Source: an uncultured Gammaproteobacteria bacterium (lineage in GTDB: Bacteria > Pseudomonadota > Gammaproteobacteria > CAJQNE01). From it: DNA of 5,298 nt. The notes below the pieces were generated by a model. That model worked only from the letters and a program-made list of their open reading frames with translations, did no database searches and was not told the DNA's origin. A program made the translations under genes and the position numbers. Below are positions 5,284-5,298 of this stretch, one piece after another. Where the stretch lies: positions 1 through 5,298 of the forward strand of contig CAJQNE010000248.1 of NCBI GenBank assembly GCA_905479545.1, in the 5' to 3' direction. Position 1 is the stretch's first letter. Every line of letters starts with the position of its first letter.

Positions 5284-5298
5284 GCCGGAGCAATCCGC

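Overview
The window looks like chromosomal DNA of a Gram-negative bacterium, most likely a free-living, perhaps marine, gammaproteobacterium. The clues are mid-range base composition by eye, Shine-Dalgarno sites, an outer-membrane-type lipobox, a Sec signal peptide, short proteobacterial-style palindromic repeats and the protein families present. The genus cannot be told from the sequence. All four genes with real support lie on the minus strand.

Left part (1-1537): the 5' two-thirds or so of a large gene for an MmeI-like (type IIL/IIG) restriction-modification enzyme. It carries an N-terminal PD-(D/E)xK nuclease motif, a helical linker and the start of an N6-adenine methyltransferase domain. 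It runs off the left edge, so the target-recognition domain is not visible. Alanine codon choice changes sharply near its left end, which hints at a mosaic gene.

1538-2054 holds no convincing gene. It contains a nested palindrome just upstream of the restriction-modification gene, a cluster of short GTAG-headed palindromic repeats (REP-like), and a strong 14-bp hairpin terminator at 1997-2027.

Middle (2055-3959): a two-gene operon transcribed leftward, with a secreted DUF4331 protein (526 aa) followed after 33 bases by a 96-aa lipoprotein with a duplicated NxTPE(D/N)T(R/Q)P motif. It ends at the terminator. The two probably act together in the periplasm or at the outer membrane, but neither has a known activity. 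The 388-base leader (3960-4347) has paired CTAATC/GATTAG half-sites and a small hairpin followed by four T's, but no clear promoter.

Right part (4348-5283): a membrane protein with a GIDE domain (the MUL1/MAPL-type E3-ligase-associated domain, without RING) and a canonical EF-hand loop, with one transmembrane helix at each end. It starts at GTG, possibly overlapping the stop codon of an upstream gene beyond the right edge. The best candidates for something unusual are the GIDE/EF-hand architecture, the DUF4331 plus repeat-lipoprotein pair, and the codon-use break in the restriction-modification gene.
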